From: Arbacia lixula
Lineage: Eukaryota > Echinodermata > Echinoidea > Arbacioida > Arbaciidae
DNA length: 64,000 nucleotides
Reading direction: 5' to 3'
Assembly: GCA_963669155.1 (NCBI GenBank)
Contig: OZ022587.1
Span: 3,299,179 to 3,363,178 of the forward strand
The translations under genes were made by a program, and so were the position numbers. Under the pieces are notes generated by a model. It was not told the DNA's origin and did not search any database. It was given only the letters and a program-made list of their open reading frames with translations. Shown here piece by piece: positions 45,800 through 57,872 of this stretch. How positions within the stretch are numbered: the stretch's first letter is position 1; each line of letters begins with the position of its first letter.

Positions 45800-46935
45800 G
45801 CCAATATGCAGGAAATCTTAATTACATACCATCATCATTTCACAGGAACACACAGGAAAGACCTTCACAATAGTCACTATCATTCAGCAAACACCTCTTG
45901 ATCCACTGAAGCAGGGAAAGACGACACGTATGAACAAAGTTCCCACATGACACAGAGACATGGATCAAACTCTTCAAGTGCCTCTTTTCCATCTTTGCAT
46001 CAGTAGTGCAACAAATGATTTACCCCATGTCCACACAACAAAAATTCATCATATAGCTATACCAAAACAGTATAAAGAAATGTTGTATAGCAAACGGGAT
46101 GTCCACTGAAACGGTATTGCTATACCGTTTCGGTATAGTTACGTAATTCTTAGTAATAGTTTCAAGTATCAGTTTTAACACCAAGGGATTCAAATTTAAC
46201 ACCTTTTGTCATCACCTTGACACAAACTCGTGTTAAATTCACCCCACCCACTTTCACCAGTGTACCTCCCCTTCCAAACTGATATAAGCAGTATTCACTC
46301 CAAGTTCTGACCTTCTTTCATAAAAATGATGTAAATTAGACTTGCATCCCCTCTTCTATAAGACAAGAAGGAAATGATCACCTTCCTTCACCACGAGGCC
46401 AGTGCCAGTATTAGAGCTGCTTGGAAGGCTACAATCTCAAGTTTTAATTACACAAGTGGGTCACTCGTTTGGTTGGGGTCAGTTGTGGGTGTAATGAGTC
46501 TGGATGTAATGAAGCTCAATAAGCCATGTTCGTAATGTATTCAAAACTTTCCACCTAACTGTGTCGCAATGCATTTTCACATGCATCTGCATTTTGTGAT
46601 TCAGTTTCAATGGGTGGAATGCACTCTAAATCTATTACCGGTAGTTGCTGCTACTCAGACAAACCTTGGGCAAGCTTTGGGGTTACCATCAGTAACGTAT
46701 TGTTAAACAACATGCCTTAAATTTACATACATAACAAAACTAGTGTATTGTTATACAGCCATCATTTTCCTTCTCAAACTTGGTATTTGAATAAGTGTAC
46801 ATTACTTAACTAGTAGGTGACATTGATTACAGGTAACAAATATTCTTCTACTGAAAACATGCAGCATCTTAAAAAAATACAATTGAAAGAATACTAATAA
46901 ACAAAAAGTAATTCAATAAAAACTCAAAAGAAAAA
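45800..46935. other. Intron sequence, nothing coding seen
   Basis: Contains a small palindrome near 46060-46140 (ACCGTTTCGGTATAG and relatives). No exon seen. Confidence 0.5.
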
Positions 46936-46939
46936 TCAT

Positions 46940-48575
46940 GAAAACATGCAGTTTAATCTGTATTGAATAAAGGATTTTTAAAAAGACATTCAAAAGAATA
47001 TCAATGTACACAGAAGCAAATAAGTAAAATCTCATCAAATCAAAGAGACAACTCAAAACATAGGTAAAGGTACAAAGTCTGTGGGGAAAATAAAAGGGAA
47101 GGTGTTTTGTGAGAAAAACATGCTTTTCTGAAGGAATGCCCTGGGAATTCATCCACTGGAATTTGGAGGTAAGGAAAGCAAAAGGCCGGAAAAACAAGCG
47201 GAGGGAGATAAATACAACCATGGTGGTGCAAAATAGGTGAATTGATTAACTTGCATTGAAAATAAACTCAAAAGGGGAAAATGAAAAATGATCTTGAATC
47301 AACACAGAAATACAGTTGGAGAGTGGAAATGTGCAGTCTCAAAATATGAAGAATTGGTTCTAGATTTGACTCAGAAAAAAATCATGGTGACATATATACA
47401 TGCAGTGGGTCAAGGCAAAAATTGTAATGAAAATATGAATACAAAAATTTGGACACACCCACAATCAACAAAAATAAAATTGAAGAATTGATCCTGGATT
47501 TGTGATCACTGACATTTGAAGAAGGAATCAAAATGAAACTGATTGTGACATATACGTGCAGTGGGTCAAGGCAAGAAAATATGAATACAGAAATTCTGAC
47601 ACATCCTTAATCAATGAAGATAAAGGTGGCCTGTGCACAATGAATAAACACTTCAAAGAAAAACGTGGGTGTTGGATAATTCAACATGGAAATTTAAAGA
47701 TAATATCAGGATGGAAATGGGAATACAACACATGCAGTGGTTGGTACAGGCACTGAGGGAAAAATCAATCCACGATTCTGATGATATCAGATCAGGCAGA
47801 TGCAGGCAGGGATACAAACGTGACAAGGGAACTCACTGCTGACATCAGAACAAAAAATAGTGAAAACGTACATTTGATGAAAGTCAAATACTAACTGGAA
47901 AAAAAGTGACACTTATGGGATCAAATCAATTTAAAACAAAATCAGAACAAGAAATGATGGAAAACATGCATTTGGTGAAAGTGAGATATTGAATGGAATG
48001 AAAACAAAAAACAGCACTTATGGGATCAAATAGATTTAAAACAATATCAGACCAGAAATTGATAACATGCATTTGGTGATGACAAAACATTCACAGAAAT
48101 CCAAAATAAATCAATTTAAAAAAATCAAGACAAGAAATGGTAAACGGCAAAGCAGTTGGTGGAGGAAAAAATAAACACCAAATGGAAAAGCGGCAAAAAA
48201 AAAGTGAGAAAGAAAAGACTGATAGGCTGAAATGGAGGCTACAACAAATCAAGCCAAGTCAATCAAAAGATGGTCTGATAAGTGTGAACGTTGGAAAAGT
48301 CATCCAGCAGGTTTGGAGGGAAAATCAAATAACAGCGAGAAGCGTGCAGAAGGAAGCAAACTAAACAAGATTGAAAATAATGTTGAGCTAGAATGAGGGC
48401 TACATCAAATCAAGACAAGCGAAATTGAGGACAGTCTTTCCAGTGAGAACATATTGGTTATTTGAGGATAAATCAAAAGAAAAACGTGCAGTAGGACGCG
48501 TGCAGTAGGTAGATGAATCACTGGCCAATAAGAGAAAACGACAAGACCGATGGGCTGGAATGAAGACTACACCTG
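46940..48575. repeat. Degenerate long tandem repeats up to the exon 1 donor
   Basis: Loose units of about 110-160 bp: ACATATAxxTGCAGTGGGTC recurs at 47387 and 47545, CATGCATTTGGTGAAAGTxA near 47860-48090, GGCTGxAATGxAGxCTACA near 48228, 48388 and 48550. The last copy reaches within ~20 bp of the exon 1 donor. Confidence 0.65.
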
Positions 48576-48583
48576 GAACATAC

Positions 48584-48700
48584 CTATACACCTCTGCTTG
48601 TCGGCAGAGAGTGTGAAGCCGCGTCCACACTCGCAGCTAAACCCGCCCTGCGTGTTTACGCACCCCTGCTCGCACTGTGAGTTCTGGCATTCGTTCACAT
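48584..48700 (-). CDS. Exon 1 in window: cbEGF domain
   Basis: 117 nt, acceptor CACCAG, donor GTATGT. Starts [10 protein letters not shown] (the Asp comes from the split codon if the previous exon ends in G), has six cysteines, and the [10 protein letters not shown] stretch fits the Asp/Asn beta-hydroxylation consensus of calcium-binding EGF domains. It is the most upstream exon found, 8.2 kb from the next one. The intron just past its donor is made of degenerate long tandem repeats. Confidence 0.88.
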
Positions 48701-49448
48701 CTGGTGATAGAGAATTGAAATGCTGATTGTATCAACACCTTTGTTGCCAGGAGTTCATTTTATCATCAGAAATACACAGAAATTGTAAAAAGTAGCACTT
48801 AGTGTGATACAAAATATGGTTATACACTATAATAACAAGACAAAAAGAAGTGGATAAAATTAGATTAAAAAACAACAATTATTATATCAACAAACAATGA
48901 GAGTTGTAAAATCAGCCATCATACCTTTATGATGATTATATCAATAACTGTTATGATTAATATGCATTGTTAATAATAATGGAGCAAGATGCGGACAAAA
49001 AGGAAATTACATACATTAGCAAGGACAACTCATGACATTTGTAGTACTCATAGCAGTACTCAGGCTATCAAAACAAATAAACTTCATTATAGAGAAAGGC
49101 AAAATGAAAAAAAAAAATAATTATCGCTACAAAAGTAACACTTTTAATTCATACATTGTAACAACAAGAGTAGCATATCAAACATTGAAATGATTATTAC
49201 AGAAAAGTTAATACACACATACTGTGGGTGGAAATATCCTCAAGTACAAAGGTAGGTCATACATAGTCAGCAACACCACTCAAAACATACATAGCTTTTG
49301 AAAATAACCATGAAGCAAATCTCCAAATTGTAAAAATTTCTTAGAACATCTGATGCTCTGCTTTCCTCTATTAAGTCACAAACAGTCATTTTCTCACTCA
49401 TTAAAGTTTGAAAAATAGGAGACTTTTCTTAGATTTGCCAACAACCTA
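48701..49448. other. Non-coding, upstream of exon 1
   Basis: AT-rich, with no exon, RNA gene or repeat that I recognise. Confidence 0.5.
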
Positions 49449-49679
49449 CACTACAGCTCAAAGGAATTGGCATATGGAAAGGGAAAGGGAAGAAAGGGAA
49501 GGAGCCTCAGTTTTAAACCATGGTATATTTTGTCCAGTTCAGCATGAAACACGATGCTTTAGCCTAAAAACCATCATGTAACATGCTAAACTGGACAAAA
49601 TATACCGCGGTTTAAAACTGAAGCTCCTTCCCTTTCTTCCCTTTCCCTTTCCCTATGCCCATTCCTTTGAGCTGCAGTG
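49449..49679. mobile_element. TA-flanked MITE, family A copy 3
   Basis: 231 bp, TA|CACTACAGCTCAAAGGAATT ... TTTGAGCTGCAGTG|TA. Arms match copies 1 and 2 (TATATTTTGTCCAGTTCAGC). Confidence 0.9.
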
Positions 49680-49681
49680 TA

Positions 49682-52600
49682 CAATTACTCTTCCATCTGA
49701 AAAAGAAAAAAATCCAGGAACTAGCAACCACATTGCATCTGTTTTCAATCAGTCAACAAAATTTCTTTACTGTTCCTCTCATTCAAGAAAAATATTTTTA
49801 TCATAACCACAGACCAGATGAAATGACCAGAAAAGGGGTAATAAATTGGACCAAGAGAATCTGGATGTATGGTTTCTTAGAAGTCGGCTACCGCAGGTCA
49901 TCCTGTTTTCTGTCAGTTTGGACGCAGAATTTCCCCTCTTGTGCTCCAAGACATCCTACAACTCCTCATGATTTATATATTTCTTAAGCCTTTGAGAAAC
50001 CAGACAATATGCACTTCTGTGGGATGCATGTATTCCTTATGCCAACATGCATTAATACCACATTAAGAGTTGAACAGAAGTTTGTTTTTTTTCAAAGATC
50101 ACCATCATAACACCAATAGCAAATGTTTTAGTGTAGATTTCGATATTCAAATTACTATTCCTGCTCTTTTTTTTGTTTTTGTTTTTTATTCCTATTAACA
50201 TGTTTTGTTTTTGATGATTTTTGTTGTCATTTTATTATGTTCATGCAGTTATTGTCATGTTTTGCTTCAACAAACATATAAATATAAAAAAAGTAATTGC
50301 ACATAGAACAAAACAAATAGCAAATGTTTAAGTACAAAATAATGAAGAGTGATGAAAAAATGTGGTCTTTATACATGTATATAGTCTTTCTATGTTACAG
50401 ACACTAAAAATGATCTACTTTCTCTCATATTTCTACACTTGAATCTATCTGTCTTTTGAAAATCAATGGATGTCTTCACAGAAATGAAAACTGTTTACAC
50501 AAACTCAGTTTGAATCAAGGATACGTAAACCAGCCAAGATCAAGGTTAAGTCCTTTTTTCCCAAGAAATGGGGTGAAACAAATCTGGTTGTGATAAATTT
50601 CTCAAAAAAGTGGATTTGACATAATAGGCCTGGCTTGTCAGGTGTGGTTAGTCGAGTGAGATGGAAAGGGAACATTTTCCTCCTTTTTTTTACAATTCTG
50701 TGAGAAAAGGGTTTCGAAACATGTATGATGAAATAGTCCCTTGGTATGCTGAATGGCCTGTTCTTATCAAAACAAAATATAGCATTATTTCTGAGTCAGG
50801 ACATTACCCCAATTAGAAAGTATCACTTTTGTTGCTTTTCAAGACATTAATAGCACAGGAGTAGTAAGCTCCTCAGATTTGAGTAAAAGTGACCAGTTCA
50901 CTTAGTTTCTTAACTAAGGTACTTATTGTCACACTTTTTTTAAAACCTGGAGTTTGTGTTTATTATAATCAAATGTTGATGGATTTTATGGCATAATTCA
51001 GCATCTTTGTGTCATGATACTAAGCTTGAAAAGTAGCCCACATAGATAATTTCTGGGTTTTTTCTCCAGATAGAGACATCACTCATGTCATAATTTACAA
51101 ATGGGTGACTGTTATCCCCCAGAACACCAAAGGAACCCCACACAGATGATAAAAGCACCCCTGTAGTTACTGTATCTCTCTCATATTGCACAAAGGTAGG
51201 TGTGTTCATTTAAAGTCATCATCCTTGAAAAGTAGCCCCCCCCCCCTAAAAAAATGGGGCGGCTACAGACAGTATAGCCCCAAAATTGAAAAAAAAGGCC
51301 CCCATATGTAATAAAAGTGCCCCTGTAATAACTGTATCTTTCTCACAAGGTACAATACACAGTATGCGTGTAGTTTAGTGTAATCACATCATGACTTCAT
51401 GCTAGCAAGGTTGTCTCTACCCCTCTTTTTTATCACATGATATTCCTGAAAATTTCCCTTCTCTTGTACGGGGTAAGAAAGAACTTTCAATTGCACACAG
51501 AATATCATGACATCATGCTTAAAAAGAGGGCCCCCCCCCCCCCCCGCCCCATGCAATCTCTTTTTTTTTTCTTATTTTCTCTCTTATAGAGACATCACTC
51601 CTCACACACTTTACCAGACAGGAGATTGTTGGCAGCAAGTATTTCCACCTATTAACTGATTGGTGCAATGCCAGATGCTTGATCAGAAGAACTGTAAGGT
51701 AGCAGTGAAGCTCCCATCACAGAAAAAACTCAAACCCAATCACTGCAGGAAATGTGATTACGGAACTCATTTCCCAAATTACTGTGAACACTCGGAAATG
51801 AAAAGTAGGTAGGGGAAGTCATGTTTTTGATGGAAATACATGCATTTTGAACGGATGTGTACCCAAAAAAATCTTGATTTTTATCAATGAGGGAGAGGAA
51901 ATCAAGAAGTGCTTTCATTTGCCAATTCATGGAATCATTTTCTGTAAAAGGTATCCTTAATTTTGAATCCATAATAGAGATGATATTTCATACAAATTAT
52001 ACAATCATTCTATTAAGGCAATACTTGTAAGTAAATTGATAATAAAAACAGAGGGGTAGAATACATTTTGGAATTGTAGAAGAATAGCTATGTTATGATG
52101 TTTGTTCTTAATAAACAGTAGGATACGAATATAATTTCAATGGCGGGAGAAATTTTATGACATTAAAGATTTATTGAATATTATGTCGCTTTTCACCGCA
52201 ATGAAATGTCATGAAAACAGCTAGGCTAATTACAAATATCTGCATTTGCACAAGTTGTATTTGTATGATTGCATTGCACATCAATGGAACATTAAGCAAT
52301 CACTATGGACATGGTCTTTTGTTGAGCGACAAAATTTGAACTGAACACTTTGAAATTTTGTCCACATAACAAAAGACCATGTTCACATGGAAACCTTGAT
52401 TTGAGGTGCACAAAGGGATACAATAACAGGAACAGTATCAGTCCGTCTATACTTCTAAATTATTTCCCAAAATAAGGCGTTAAGTAAGCAAGGAAATCTT
52501 GGAGACTGTTATCTGAAGTTCAAGGGAAATATTAGGCCACCAAAAGGAAGCGATCTCTATCCCATCTATTAAAGGGAGTTAACACCTTTTCCAGACAATA

Positions 52601-53448
52601 TCAAAAATATTGCCTTTACCACAGATGCAACATACTAATTTGTAGGTTGCCACCCTGGTTCAGCTTCCTTCTCAAATCCAAAGGAAATAAAAATACATTT
52701 TTATATATGTTAATTAAAATGACCCTTTGAGAAAAATCCACTTTTCATGGTGGCTAATTTATTGTCTGCGGGGGGAATGTTTATTCAAAGGACTTACTGA
52801 AAGCCACAGATGAATTGCAGAGGAATTTACATGTTGTGAAGATGGACATTACATACTAACAGGGGGAAGAGTAAACATAAACATGCGGAAATATTAAATA
52901 AGGTAGATCAAATTATAGAACATAAATACATGTAGGTATCAATATAACAGTCATCAACAAATCTATAATGTCAAATAATGTCTATAATGGCATACTTAAA
53001 ATCTAGTGAAAATAATATTTATCTACTAAATATACGGTAGACAAAATAACTGAGTGCACTTTTGGACATAAAGACAACTGGTCTTGCATTTTTAATTAAG
53101 GATATTTTTTAGGAATTACAAGAGATCTGTGACTTGAATGTTCTTGCATTGCCAAGGATAGAAAAATGGTGGCAAACAAGGTATAGGCGGTTACCACAAA
53201 AGTCTTTGGGTGTGAACGCACCCGCACAGGAAGGAAAAGGTGTATAACGGTATAAATCTGGTCTCCATGGCATGTGACGAGGAGATCACACAGCAACCAC
53301 AGACAGGATTCATTCATGATATCAAGTCTTGATCTACCCACATACCGTAACATAATATTAAACCACCCACGTTTGATTGCAGGGGCTACTACTGGTCAGA
53401 TCTGATGTCCTGAAATGAACACCTTCAATCAAACTATGCACTTGACTA
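49682..53448. other. Exon-free region
   Basis: No EGF, Ig or other recognisable exon on either strand. Includes C-runs at 51236-51246 and 51531-51545, a repeated segment with ATAGAGACATCACTC (51070 and 51585), and a palindromic GGTCTTTTGTT repeat at 52310-52378. It may be a first intron or intergenic. Confidence 0.5.
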
Positions 53449-53762
53449 TAGGGACATTCACACATGAGAATTAGTGAGATCCTGACCTACATTGAAATCT
53501 CACTAATTCTCCCGTGCATTCACACACAAGTTCAAAGAATCTCACCAGCCAGCAAGCACATCATCATTTACATGTGATTTTACACAAAAATATGCGCATA
53601 TTCCTCAGAGATCACAGAACTGTTCACCAAAAATTGGTCGAGATCTTACTAATTTAAGCGAGATTTTTGCGTTCACACACAAAATATTAGTGAGAGCTTG
53701 ACAGAGGTCGAAACATTAATGTTTAAATCTCATGTATGTCAGTGTGTGTGAATTCCCCTTCT
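53449..53762. mobile_element. Palindromic MITE-like element
   Basis: GGGACATTCACACATGAGA at the left against TGTGTGTGAATTCCCC at the right; inner inverted repeat GAGAATTAGTGAGAT / ATCTCACTAATTCTC. No coding potential. Confidence 0.65.
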
Positions 53763-54989
53763 TTAAGGTTTATGATATGTCATTGTGACTTCTGTTGGAT
53801 CTGTTTTTGCTCACCCTACGACCATGTTTGTTTTTTCACTCCTACCTGGCAAACCATATTATCAGTAAGAAATCATCAAATGTGTTTTTAACAAAAGAAA
53901 TAAAAACCACTGAACCCGTGTAGACAAACTTCCTTTTTGATCAAATCGAATGATGGAAATTAAAGTGGGCTTAGTGGTTACGGGTCACCTCTAATAACCA
54001 CCGTCTAGACCACTTCAGTCATATGACACCCTTATTATAATCCCAATGTTTGTCTTGCGTTGGTGTGAATAGAAACCTAGGAATAATCTCCCATACTGTT
54101 ATGTTTGCAAGTCAATGCTCACTGTTAGAATCATACATAACGGGAGAAAATTTTGCATTGTTTGTGCCAAAACCAGACGGGAATATTACGCATTCCTGGC
54201 AAAAACAAAGGTGCGTGTGTTGGCACAAACTTGGATTAAACAACTAATATCATTAAAAGATGGGATTGAAGTCCTTCAGCTGATGGGACCCATACAACAG
54301 CAGAATCGTTCTGCTGTCATCCCGTGGTTTGGTCTTGTTTCAAATCAACGATTACATAATTTTGAAACAATTCCCTGGTAAAAGGTTTTTATCATGATAA
54401 CAGGTCCTTAACCTGTATTATCTACCAAGCATTAATCCATATTGGCCATCAATCATACAGTTATGCACTTAATATTTGTTATTTTAAAGGGTTACAAATC
54501 ATGATAACAAGTGAAAAATTATCTATTGTCAGTTCTACATAACATTCATTATTACATCAATAATAATCTCTCCGTGTGATAATATTAATTTTATGTAATC
54601 ATTTTTGGAAATAAAAGGAAAATTAGAGAAGAAAAACCATTATCATGTCCTCTCCATATATAAAAATGTTTCACTGATGTACAGTGCTGAGAGACCTTGA
54701 TTCATGCAGAGATCCTAGGTCATGGTGTTTTGCTCATACTTGTCCCTCTCAACTCTGGTGTAGTAAATGAGTACCTGAAACAAATTTGTATTTCTGATCT
54801 AATGAGATCATAATTGCCTAAAATCCACTTGCTTAGCTAAAACCAGTGTAGAAATCAAGTCAAAATCAAACATTTTGAGGTATATCATGTACTAGAATAG
54901 CAGTTACTAGAAATGAGTATTATTTTTAATTCTTACAAATGTTCATACATCATTGCTTTCTTCTGTTTATTTCTACTTTCCCTCCAAAG

Positions 54990-55430
54990 GGATTTTTTAT
55001 ATTTATAGGAAGCCATACATCATTCTTCATGCGTGAAGAGGAACTAATAGGGTCATGTGACGATTCTCAGATGAAACAAATATTGTACTAGGTCTTTATT
55101 TTCAGATGCTTAGACTCTCCTAGCTGGAAAGTAGTTTAACTTTTGTGGTCTGCGTAAGGTAAGGGATGTTAAGAAATAAACACATGTACTCTTCACACTG
55201 TCTAGAAGACTAATTAAACATACTTTTAAAGTAAATCCACATGCCATTCTTCATTCTTGTGCCTATGAAGAGAAACAAAAAGAAACAGGCTTATGTGACG
55301 ATTCTGAGATGGAACAAACCCTGTAGTGAGTATTCCCTGTTTGTATTTAGACGCTCCTACATGAAGCTTGAAAGTATTTTGACATCTTGTGGTCTACGTA
55401 TCTTAGGCAGAGAAGGAAATCAGGAAGTCT
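54990..55430. repeat. Diverged tandem duplication, ~225-bp unit
   Basis: CATTCTTCATxC, GTGACGATTCTxAGATGxAAC, TTGTGGTCTxCGTA occur in the same order at 55020-55160 and 55245-55400. The 128-residue plus-strand ORF starting at 55241 shows no domain and is not called as a gene. Confidence 0.6.
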
Positions 55431-56472
55431 GGGGTGACCAGTCAAGGAAATGTACACTGGAAACTGACATGAAAGAATTCAGGTTAGGTTCACGGAACTT
55501 CCCACGTCTATTTGGACACGGAACTCTCCAAGTCTCTTTGAGGTACAAACGTTTGCATTACACTCCATTGATGCTTAGAACTTTCAAACTGCAGCATTTT
55601 TCTGCTTACATAAATAGAAATACTTAATCTTTCTTTGAAGTCCTCAATTCTGCTGGTTTTTAGGAAGTTATCAATAGAGGTAACTCTCATCTCCCAAATC
55701 TTCATGATTTTGCCTGTTGAGATTAATTGATTCATTTTTTAATATCATATGCTTTATTTTCACAAATATATTTAACAAGAAAGGTAAACTTACAATTTCT
55801 TAATTCATTGGTTTAGTAACGATAGAACCGAATTTACTAATAAATACTATTTAGAAAATAGCAAAACTTTCGGTAACACCATGTGGTTGTATTCTTTCGG
55901 ATAATTGGCCCACTTATGGGGTGAAGAAAGGAAAGGAAAGTGAAAAGTGAAAAGGAGAGGTGAATTTTTATATTTTATAACACTTACACAAGACTATTTT
56001 TAGCTTTAGTTTTCGGTGTTTTAAACCGAAAATAAATGGGATGGAATGGAGGTAGAAGAGGGTGGGTGTTGATGAAAGTTGTGAACTAGTCACAAAGTAG
56101 TGATAAAGAGAAAAGAAAAGAAAAGAAAAGAAAATGAGAAAAGTGTAGAAAAGTTATAGTCAGTTCTGCAACTAACTATAGATTTCTTTCAAAATCTGAA
56201 AGAGGGAGTATCAGTCTCGACGTTTCGGGCAGTGTGCTCTGTCCGTCATCCGGAGAATAACTCGAAGAAACTAACGAGCGCGCCGGGTATTTATGCGATC
56301 CGAAGGGATCCGAAATAACCCGAGAGTGTCCGAAAACAGCCAATAGGAATAGAGTGTTTCGGCGCGAATGTGCTGTGTGCACTAGAGCGTGAAACAGCTG
56401 AATAGGTGCGAAAGTGCGGCGCGAATGCGCGGTGTGCACTGGAGCGTGAAACGGCGCGAAAGTGCGGCGTAT

Positions 56473-56741
56473 TCAATTCCCCGAGCTTTCGGGTAGGTCG
56501 TCGTCCCGTGTGCGTTGTGCGTGGTGGTGCTGCCGGTGTGCGTGGTGAAGAAGTGGCATCCAGATATCGTTGATAACAAGTCCGCTCTCCTGTGGTACCG
56601 TGTCATGTTGAAGAATCTCGATGGCTTCTCTCACGCGCTGGGTGTGCCAGTGCTTAATGGATGTGATGAGTTCTGCGTTGGACCAGTCGATGCGATGATT
56701 CTGTTGCTGAGCATGTTTGACGATAGCTGATTTCTCCACTC
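56473..56741 (-). pseudogene. Inverted copy of the Penelope-like GIY-YIG tail
   Basis: 89 codons matching the last part of the plus-strand copy (starts EKSAIVKHAQQQNHR, ends PESSGN) with one or two differences. It lacks the GVY...YVG catalytic part, which sits only in the central spacer. Confidence 0.88.
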
Positions 56742-56750
56742 GTTCCGTGA

Positions 56751-57236
56751 TTTCAGCGGATTCTCAAGAACGTCAACATCCAGGTCAGGCACCGATCTTC
56801 AGGTAAGCTGCACTCCAAGCTCTTCACCCACAAAGACAGGAAGCCGCCGGACACCAAACCAGGAGTCTACAAGATACCGTGTGAATGCGGTCAGTTCTAC
56901 GTTGGAGAAACCGGAAGAAGCCTTAGGACCAGACTCAAGGAACACCAGACCAGCTTTAGACGGAACGAGTGGGAGAAATCAGCTATCGTCAAACATGCTC
57001 AGCAACAGAATCATCGCATCGACTGGTCCAACGCAGAACTCATCACATCCATTAAGCACTGGCACACCCGGCGCGTGAGAGAAGCCATCGAGATTCTTCA
57101 ACACGACACGGTACCACAGGAGAGCGGACTTGTGATCAACGATATCTGGATGCCACTTCTTCACCACGCACACCGGCAGCACCACCACGCACAACGCACA
57201 CGGGACGACGACCTACCCGAAAGCTCGGGGAATTGA
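56751..57236 (+). pseudogene. Penelope-like element ORF, C-terminal GIY-YIG endonuclease fragment
   Basis: Open for about 160 codons to a TGA at 57234. It shows GVYKIPCECGQFYVGETGRS followed by LRTRLKEH: the GVY and YVG motifs and the downstream arginine of the GIY-YIG nuclease that follows the reverse transcriptase in Penelope-like elements. The reverse transcriptase is absent; a TGA lies just upstream (56748). The tail is His/Gln-rich. A 5'-truncated, inactive remnant. Confidence 0.88.
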
Positions 57237-57872
57237 ATACGCCGCACTTTCGCGCCGTTTCACGCTCCAGTGCACACCGCGCATTCGCGCCGCACTTTCG
57301 CACCTATTCAGCTGTTTCACGCTCTAGTGCACACAGCACATTCGCGCCGAAACGCTCTATTCTTATTAGCTGATTTCGGACACTCTCGGGTTATTTCGGA
57401 TCCCTTCGGATCACATAAATACCCGGCGCGCTCGTTAGTTTCTTCGAGTTATTCTCCGGATGACGGACAGAGCACACTGCCCGAAACGTCGAGACTGATA
57501 CTCCCTCTTTCAGATTTTGAAAGAAATCTATAGTTAGTTGCAGAACTGACTATAACTTTTCTACACCTTTCTCATTTTCTTTTCTTGTCTTTTCTCTTTA
57601 TCACTACTTTGTGACTAGTTCACAACTTTCATCAACACCCACCCTTTTCTTCTACCTCTATTCCATCCCATTTATTTTCGGTTTAAAACACCAAAAACTA
57701 AAGCTAAAAATAGTCTTGTGTAAGTGTTATAAAATATAAAAATTCACCTCTCCTTTTCACTTTTCACTTTCCTTTCCTTTCTTCACCCCATAAGTGGGCC
57801 AATTATCCGAAAGAATACAACCACATGGTGTTACCGAAAGTTTTGCTATTTTCTAAATAGTATTTATTAGTA

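Larger units (their letters stand above)
592..48700 (-). other. Large mosaic EGF/cbEGF/Ig gene, 36 exons seen, both ends missing
   Basis: The 36 exons listed below share one strand, one reading phase and one domain logic, so I treat them as one gene. Summed coding length is about 4,248 nt. Each exon has AG acceptor and GT donor, starts with two bases of a split codon and ends with one (phase 1-1), the classic layout of shuffled extracellular domains. Order is cbEGF x11, 8-Cys EGF, mixed EGF/cbEGF x9, EGF x10, Ig, EGF x2, half Ig. Known roles of such domains: cbEGF pairs form calcium-stiffened rods, short NGG-type EGFs occur in tenascins, VWDE and Tie receptors, Ig domains bind partners. A receptor tyrosine kinase of Tie type, a VWDE/SNED-like matrix protein, or a lineage-specific protein are all possible; the C-terminus would decide. 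Two neighbouring genes fused by my reading cannot be excluded, mainly across the 8.2-kb gap between the first two exons. Confidence 0.8.
55840..57872. mobile_element. 2-kb palindrome carrying Penelope-like element ends
   Basis: Left arm 55840-56741 and right arm about 56963-57872 are near-identical inverted copies separated by ~220 bp. Both arms hold the end of a Penelope-like retroelement ORF and its 3' flank, including CCGAAACGTCGAGACTG and GGATGACGGACAGAGCACA. The arms are GC-richer than the surroundings (56200-57450). Two truncated elements in tail-out orientation, or one element inserted and then inverted-duplicated, would explain it. Confidence 0.85.

Noticed and set aside
55241..55627. 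128-residue plus-strand ORF
   Set aside because: Overlaps a diverged tandem duplication, no domain, no splice context, no partner in the first unit.
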